From positions 16,311,501-16,375,500 of the forward strand of contig CM072892.1 of the NCBI GenBank assembly GCA_037013685.1: a stretch of DNA of 64,000 nt, given 5' to 3'. This document shows positions 57,391 through 64,000 of this stretch, one piece after another; the first letter of the stretch is position 1; every line of letters begins with the position of its first letter. The stretch comes from Acridotheres tristis (lineage: Eukaryota > Chordata > Aves > Passeriformes > Sturnidae). The notes beneath the pieces are model-generated. The model searched no databases, was not told the DNA's origin, and was given only the letters and a program-made list of their open reading frames with translations. A program made the position numbers and the translations under genes.

Positions 57391-58444
57391 TGAGTTTGTG
57401 TGGCCAGGTTTTGGTAGTGCAGGGGACACTGCAGGGGTGGCTTCTGTGAGAAGCTGCTGAAGCTTCCCTCGCATCCAACAGAGCCAATGCCAGTTGGCTC
57501 CAGGATGGACCCCCTGCTGGCCAAGGCTGAGTTCATCAGAGATGATAGTAAAGCCTCTGTATTACATATTTAAGAAGGAAAAAAAGTTATTGCACAGATG
57601 CAATTGTGGCCAGGAAGAGAGGAGTGAGAGAATACGTGAGAGAAACAACTCTGCAGACATCAGGGTCAGTGCAGAAGGAGGGAGAGGAGCTGCTCCAGGC
57701 ACCGGAGCTGGGATTGCCCTGCAGCCCGTGGTGAAGACCATGGTGAGGAGCTGTGCCCCTGCAGCCCATGGAGGGCCAGGGGGAACAGAGATCCACCTGG
57801 AACAGGTGGGTGCCCTGAGAAAGGCTGTGAACCCATGGGAACACACTCCTGACAGGGAGCTGCAGATCTGTGGAGAGGGAAGCCCATGGTGGGGAGGGTT
57901 TGACTTGTGTCCCCATGGAGGACTCGCACTGGAGTAGTCTGTTCCCGCAGGACTGGATCCTATGGAAAGGGACCCATGCTGCAGCAGTTCCTGCAGAACT
58001 GTAGCTTATGGGAAGGACTCATGGTAGAGAAGATCATGGAGAACTGTCTCTCATGGGAAGGACCCCACACTGAAGCAGGGGAAGGACTCCTCTCCCTGAG
58101 CAGTGGCAGAAACAACAGGTGATGAACTGACTGTAAGCCCTGTTCCCTGTGTGCCTGTGCTGCTAGGGGCTAGGAGGTAGAGCCCAGGAAAGAGGGAAGG
58201 GTGGGGGGAAGGTGTTTTTATTATTTGGTTTATTTCTTATCTTGCTCTGATTTTGGTTGGTAATAAATTCAATTAATATCTGCAAATTGAGCCTGTTTTG
58301 CCTGTGACAGTAATCAGTGAATGACCTCTGCCTGCCCTTAACTCCTGAGCCTTCTGTTATATTTTCTCTACCTGTCCACTCATGGAGGGGAATGATCCTG
58401 TGGCTTTGGGGAGTACCTGGCATCCACCCAGGGTCAAACCACCA
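57391..58444 (+). mobile_element. Avian endogenous-retrovirus LTR, plus strand, probable solo LTR (ERVL-type by resemblance)
   Basis: A GC-richer block begins near TGAGTTTGTGTGGCCAGG and ends near GGGTCAAACCACCA. It contains a TATA-like ATATTTAAGAAGG near 57565, repeated TGGGAAGGAC units near 58009-58065, and AATAAA at 58262-58267 followed by a T/G-rich stretch. The pattern is one I recognise as a common bird LTR. No coding internal region flanks it. Long open frames here (57494-57937 plus, 58163-58573 minus) are a by-product of its GC content. Ends are approximate and no target duplication is assured. Confidence 0.78.
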
Positions 58445-60540
58445 GAGTGTGTAGCTGTGTAGTGAAAAGGCCCTCTTGATATGTTTCTTCATACCAAGCT
58501 CATGAAATTGCACTGAATCCACTTCTTCTCTTCCCCCCTGTGTTTGGGGGGACTGGAGTGGGAGACATGGCATAACGGAGAATGATTGACCTTTGTTACT
58601 TTTCTTGCATTTTGAGTTTCCCTCATTTTCACAAACCAGGCATCTCTCTATATTTGCTAGCCAGCAGCCTCACTTTACAAGCAGACTATTTTTAGCCAAG
58701 TACATGGATACTTTGGTCTGCCCCAACAGTGTAATAAAGAGGCCATTTACAGAAAACAACACTTTGTTTAAGGTTGAAAAAAATAAGGGACGTTTGACAA
58801 AATATGCAGGATCATGCTTCTTTTTTCTGTCACTTTAATGCTATTCATTCCAAATCCATTAGTGTATTCCTTTATGGGCTATCTGCAATGGAATCTTCTC
58901 AGAGCAGTCTTGGGTGTATTGAAGTTTCATTAATGTTAAAGCGGATTTCCTAAGCATTTCAAAATGTGCTAATTCCTTTTGCATAGATGTCTCACTTCAT
59001 AAATAGGAGCTGTTGAGATAATAAGCCTGATGAGCTGTAATGTAAATATTTTAATACTATTGCTGGTAGCTTTTAGTGAAATTATGTGATCAGTGCTAAC
59101 AAAATGTGTTAGAATTGTTGTGAATCAATATGAATAATCTCCATAGGCAAATTAGCTGTTCTAGAAAGTTGCAATTTTAGTTTTCATAGTCTTATCTGTA
59201 AAAGAACTAGTAGTTTTAATACCAAACATTACGAATTATCATTTTTTCCCCCTAATTTTTAACTTATCTTTTCTCCCGAGTAAAAAAACATGTTATAATC
59301 AGTTTGATGTTCTCTGGATCTTCTGAAAAATCATGTATGCAAAAAATGGTATATTAATTATTTCTTCTTTTGATTTTGTTACATTATTAAATCCTCTCTC
59401 CAATCCTGCAGTACTCCTTTGTATTTTCTAAACACTGTTATGTTCTGCTACCATTTATTTTCACTTTTAAAATCTGAAGAATATTTTGTTTGAAATGGGG
59501 CTGCAACCTGAAGGTGCTATAAAAGCAACTTGACTTAAAGGCAAATTGCAATATCTGAATTTTGTGTTGTTACGCTTTTAATAATAGTGGGAATTAAAAG
59601 TAAATTACTTGAAACACTGAACAAGACATTTCATGCCTATCATAGAGTTGCAATAGCTGTGATGGCCTAAGGATGATGGAAGCAAAACAAGATTTGTTGG
59701 AAGTAGTATTTATTACATTGAGGATATAGCTGGGGAACACACTAACAAGCTTTTAGTTGTATAAGCCTGGGTCTGCTCCTGGTCAATTAGTGATTCAATG
59801 GAAACGGAAGATCTTTGAAAAAATGCTGCCTCCCACGTTTCAGCTGGTGATCAAAACCAAGCAAAACTTGAGAAAGCCCCTGTGTCTAGTATATGTGAAC
59901 ACACACACACGAATTGTTTAGAAATTCTGAGAAGTGAACAACTCTCCCAGTGCCCACAGGCAATGTCATGTTTACATTTAACACATCTATTTATAGAACA
60001 GCCAGTAGTTTTACTTTTGCCCAAATTTGACTTCTGACCTGAAATTTCTGAAGACTAACATGTGCTAGATCCAGAGGAGTGCAATGCATGTGAAAGCAAA
60101 AATTGCATCCAGACTTCTCATTTCTGTGGATGAAAAGAATTAATTGTACAAGTCTGCACTACGATTCAAGGATGTGGAGCGAGACGCTTGAATCATTTGA
60201 ATTCATGTTGTATGTAGCTACACCATGTATCTGCAAAACCTGTTCTTTGTGTCAATGGGCTGTATCCTTATTTTGTGAAAACTAAGTAGCAATTTGTGAG
60301 ATTTTTTTTCCCCCCCAACTATGTCCTTTTGCTACTTTTTCAGTGAAAATCAGTCATGGCTTCGGCTTTCCAAAGTGTGTATAAGTTTGTGGAAATGGTG
60401 TCTCACGTATGTGTGATGTAGTGTTTGATAAAGATACATAGTACCATGGGAATTGTTTCAGCTACTGTTTTCATTCTAGCCAAATATTGGAAATGCATTT
60501 ATTTTCTCAAAACATAGGGCGTAATCTCTGCACCTTTCTT
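58445..60540. other. Intergenic, upstream of the TTC7B island
   Basis: AT-rich sequence with an (AC)6 run at 59899-59910 and no recognisable gene. GC content rises abruptly after about 60540. Confidence 0.75.
59899..59910. repeat. (AC)6 microsatellite
   Basis: Six AC units in tandem. Short; possibly polymorphic. Confidence 0.8.
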
Positions 60541-60848
60541 TCCCTTTCTTTTTCCGAGGGAACTCGCCTGCGGAGAAACAGAATCCCCACCGCACGCGTG
60601 AGCGGGCTCCGAGGGGGCAGCTCCTGCCCGCGCTAGCGGCCCGCTACCAGCGGCACCTCCAGCGGCGCGGCGGCCGCATTAGAAGACTCGTTCTCTTCCT
60701 CCCCCGCTGTCCCCGCTGCTCTCCCTGCCTGCCCCTCCCGCGGCTGCCCGGGCCGCGCTGTCCGGCGGCCGGAGCGGCCCCTCAGCCCGGGCCGCGCTCC
60801 CCGCCAGGCCCGGCCGGCCCCGCCGCTGGCCCCGCCCCGCCGCGCGCA

Positions 60849-60863
60849 CCGCCAGGGGGCGCT
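60849..60863 (+). promoter_or_regulatory. CTCF-like motif
   Basis: CCGCCAGGGGGCGCT matches the vertebrate CTCF core CCASYAGRKGGCRSY at all but one position (G for A at the third base). It sits 146 bases upstream of the TTC7B start codon. Confidence 0.55.
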
Positions 60864-61008
60864 GCTCCCGGCGCTCCCGGGGCCGCCAGCGCGGCGCGGC
60901 CGCGGCTCTCGAGTTCCGCCGCTCCCGGGGCCGCCGCCGCCGCCCGTCCCCGCCTCCCCCTGCCCGCCGCCCCGGCCCCTTCCCCCGCCGGGGCCCCTCG
61001 GCCCGACC

Positions 61009-61129
61009 ATGGCCACCAGGAAGGCGGGCTCGCGGCTGGAGACGGAGATCGAGCGGTGCCGCTCCGAGTGCCAGTGGGAGCGGATTCCCGAGCTCGTCAA
61101 GCAGCTCTCGGCCAAGCTCATCGCGAACG
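61009..61129 (+). CDS. TTC7B: TTC7B exon 1, coding part (residues 1-41)
   Basis: TTC7B is a TPR-repeat scaffold that binds EFR3 and FAM126 and holds PI4KA at the plasma membrane, supporting PI4P synthesis. The ATG at 61009 lies in a good context (GACCATGG). The first 40 residues, MATRKAGSRLETEIERCRSE onwards to KQLSAKLIAN, match the known TTC7B N-terminus almost exactly as I recall it (human has Lys where this has Arg4). The exon ends AACG/GTGCGG in phase 1, so the next codon starts with G, consistent with the Asp that follows in human. The donor is a weak match beyond GT. TTC7A has a clearly different start. The remaining exons lie beyond the window. Confidence 0.94.
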
Positions 61130-64000
61130 GTGCGGCGCGGGGCGGGCGGCGGCGGGGGCCCGGCAGGTGCAGCCGGGCGGGCCGGCGAGAGGGGCCTGCG
61201 GAGCCCGGGGAGGCGGCGGGGGCCGCCGGCGGGAGGGGCGGGCAGCGGGTCGGGGCGGCCCGGCCGGGCTGGAGCGGCGCGGAGGGAGGCGGGAGCCGCC
61301 CCGGGCCCGGCGCCGGCCGGAGGCGCCGCGCTCATCGCCCGCGGGCGCGGGGCTGGGGCGCCTGCCCGTGGAGCCCCCGCCGAGCCGGGGGGGCCGCGCT
61401 CCGGCCGGCTGCGCGGCCCTGCGCGTTCGCGCCCCGGAGCTGGTGTGTTTATCACGAGCGCACATGCTGACAGTGAGCATAAAGCCCGAAATGTCCTTCT
61501 GCCTTCTGTGACTGCTAGGGGGTCTGTGCACAGCGTGTCGTATGAAGGCTTCCGTCCTTTCTCTTAATAGCAAATCTCAGCAATGTTGTGCAGCTTCATT
61601 TCTTTTATTGTGTTAACTATAACTATTTTGCTTGTTGTCTTAGTTCTTATGTCACAAACTCCCATATGTTTAACTGAAGGAGGTGAAAAACAACGCTTCA
61701 TTCTGAGGCATCGAAGTATGTAATGAACGAGGGAGATACTGGAAAATTCTCCTTGCCATGGATGCCTTAATTTTGTCTGAGGAAAAAATATGAAGATAGT
61801 GTGTGCCTCTCTGGGCTCACTCATCTGCTTGAGGTGGACCTGGAGGTATTTTCAGAGAGCAGTCAAGTCTGTGAAGACAGAACTTGGGGAGAATTCAGAG
61901 GTGATAAGTTTAACAGACAGGATGCGGCATAACACTGACATCACTGGAAGTTTGTTGTGAAACCAGTGATAACTTTGCATGTTCACATGGGGAAGAAAAC
62001 TGCATGATTCAGCTCTATAGAAATACAACTAAAAGAGGAAAAGCCTGGCTCAAAGAAGAGAAAAGATTTTAAGAATAAATGGGTAGTAGATAACATTTAT
62101 ATGTGTTGGCCTTAAGAACAGCTGAGTGGTGTTCCTGACACTGGTATTATGCTAACTAAAAGTAAACATGAGTGAAAAGATGGAAGGTATGTTTAGTTTC
62201 AGGACATGCATCATTGAGTGATAGACTATGAGCTAGTTAGACATCACTTCAAGCAAAGGCAAATATGTTTTTGCTATCCAGTTGGGAAGCACGATCCTCA
62301 TAGTTTCAAGATGTATTTAGGTATTTCAGACAGGCAGGGAGGGCTATGTAGGAGATATTGGCAGTTTGAATTAAATTTCTCTAACCTATGTACATTTTAC
62401 CTGGCTGAAGCATATCAGAGAAGATTATGCAATCTGCATAACTTTACACTTCAGTGGTTTTCCTATGAAGGCATCTTCTGGATTCTGTACCAATCAAAAT
62501 ACAAATTATTGAAGCATTTTCTGATCTTTAAAACATGGGAAGGTATCATATGCAGATTTTATCTCTTTTTGACAGCACATGAAGGATTAAATCAATGTGC
62601 ATGACTTCCAAGTCTGGCTGAGAACATAAATAGGAAATTAGATGATCATATGGGTCTCTTCTTCTGTATTGGAGTAACACAGGAGGCAAGTAATTTATTT
62701 AATGAAATGCCTTCACCTGCTATTGAAAGTGTTGAAAACTGGAAGTTTGTGTTCCAGATCCAGATGTACCTAACAGGTTGCAGGCCAAGGTTATCAGCTA
62801 GTGAGACTACCAAGGAGAGGCAGTGCCTCTGTTCCACCAATGAAGAGAGATGTGAACTGAAAGGCACTCTGCTGTGTATCCCTGTTGTTACTTAATCTGA
62901 AGCAATTAACTTAAAAGTTCAGTACCCTGAACTTTACTGCATCCTTCTGTACTGATTGATGTTCAGTTTTGACTTGGGAGTGGATAGCAAAAATCTGGTT
63001 TTTGGCTGAATATGTAATAATATTTCATAGGAATGATTTAAAAGCATGGGGAAGAGGGAAGGGGGAGACCATGTTCATTCTGACCATATATTGGTGTGTA
63101 GGAAATTGACTTCAACTCTTGAATGCTGCAGCATTTTAACAGAGGATATCAACATTGCTAAGAACAGTGTTTATTGCTCTTTGAACACAGATGGGAATTA
63201 ATCCTTTGGGGAAGCTCTCTTGTAATTTCATCAATCTTTTGCACTATTGCAAAAGAATAGACTTATTTTACTAGGACTCAGTTACAGCTCTTTTTTGGAT
63301 TTGGGGATTAGACAACTCGATAAAAAGTTTAATGGTCCAAGTTATTATTTGGGCTGTTTTGCATTAGCAAATTCCCATCTCTTGAAGCTTGCAGCCTAAA
63401 TAAGGTGAAAGAAGAAACAGCAATGACAGCTCCCAGGATGAAGGTCTGTGTGGATACACAAGGCAGCAGTATGTACTTCTGATGAAATGCAGCACTTGAG
63501 AGGTGCAGTATTTTGAGTGGACTTGATTATTGTATTGTTTATTCTGTTTAGTTCTGCTGATGGAGTCTATCTATTCCCTAACAGAAGTCTGTGTATAAAA
63601 CTTGGCAGTGGATCAAATATAAATGACAGTTTAGGTAGGATTTTGGATGCATAAAAATGACACTAGAACAAATTTTTGTGTCTGATGGATTGCATTTGAA
63701 AGGCTTTCTGAGCTTTAAGAAAAAGAGAGAAGGGAAATATGGATGAATTGGTAACTGCTTTTGCTATTCTGTATGTGATAGTCACAATTTGGATCACGAA
63801 AAATGTATTTTCTGTGTCAAGCCTGTGATTTGCATTGCTTTTCACAATGGATGAATAGATGGATGAAAAAAGGGTCTTTAACCTGACTCAGATTTTGTTA
63901 GCCACTTAGCCTGTTTGTATTATATTTCTCTACTTCAGAACCAGGACTCAGCAGCAGTAATGAGATTCATGCCATGTAACACAAATCTTGGTTTGAGCTC
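61130..64000 (+). other. TTC7B: TTC7B intron 1, 5' part
   Basis: The first 330 bases are still CpG island; the rest is AT-rich. I found no sequence that reads like TTC7B exon 2. The 128-codon open frame at 62218-62604 begins with GTG, not ATG, and shows no recognisable domain. Confidence 0.8.

Larger units (their letters stand above)
60540..61460 (+). promoter_or_regulatory. TTC7B: CpG island with TTC7B promoter and 5' UTR
   Basis: GC and CpG content rise sharply from the AT-rich surroundings, and the island spans the first coding exon. It contains Sp1-type GC boxes such as CCCCGCCCC at 60830-60838, a CTCF-like site at 60849-60863 and no obvious TATA box. I see no ATG between 60541 and the start at 61009, so the 5' UTR should not carry upstream start codons. 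Transcription start positions cannot be read from the sequence. Long open frames in all directions here are GC-driven. Confidence 0.88.

Noticed and set aside
57494..57937. 147-codon open frame, and opposing frames, in the 57.4-58.4 kb block
   Set aside because: It lies within an LTR that does not encode protein; the openness follows from composition.
60633..61573. Several long overlapping open frames in the CpG island on both strands
   Set aside because: Very high GC content removes stop codons in every frame. The predicted products are Gly/Ala/Arg/Pro-rich; only the TTC7B frame at 61009 has real protein similarity.
62218..62604. 128-codon open frame on the plus strand in TTC7B intron 1
   Set aside because: It starts with GTG rather than ATG, has no recognisable domain, and a frame of this length is expected now and then in 64 kb read in six frames.

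Overview
This window is vertebrate nuclear DNA and almost certainly avian. The reasons are widely spaced GT-AG exons, an AT-rich background with one sharp CpG island, and repeats dominated by CR1 LINE fragments whose 3' ends carry the bird-type octamer tail (ATTCTATGA-like). Two endogenous-retrovirus LTR-like elements of bird type are also present. The style of the LTR at about 57.4-58.4 kb resembles elements I know from neoavian and songbird genomes, but I cannot name a species.

Layout. (1) Positions 1-44,978 hold the last 15 coding exons, + strand, of RPS6KA5 (MSK1, the dual-kinase mitogen- and stress-activated kinase). They encode residues 60-799 in human numbering with no indel that I can find against my memory of the human protein. 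The 15 exons fit human exons 3-17; exons 1-2 lie upstream of the window. (2) From 44,979 comes the RPS6KA5 3' UTR, with an AU-rich element, a strong stem-loop and candidate poly(A) signals at about 46.07 kb and about 47.2-47.36 kb. (3) About 47.4-60.5 kb is intergenic, with a weak CR1 relic and a + strand LTR at about 57.39-58.44 kb. (4) About 60.54-61.46 kb is a CpG island carrying the promoter and first coding exon of TTC7B (61,009-61,129, + strand). The rest, to 64,000, is TTC7B intron 1.

The tandem RPS6KA5-TTC7B order on one strand matches the human 14q32 arrangement as I recall it. RPS6KA5 encodes a nuclear kinase downstream of ERK and p38 that phosphorylates CREB and histone H3. TTC7B is a scaffold of the PI4KA plasma-membrane complex. 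Nothing suggests that the two work together; they are simply neighbours.

I found no CRISPR, operon-like or otherwise novel gene system. Most open frames outside the listed exons are chance, intron read-through, or lie in repeats. The points worth a second look are modest: a perfect 91-bp tandem duplication in an intron, two strong hairpins, a stop codon three residues earlier than in the human protein, a CTCF-like site in the TTC7B island, and an LTR about 2.5 kb upstream of TTC7B in the same orientation.
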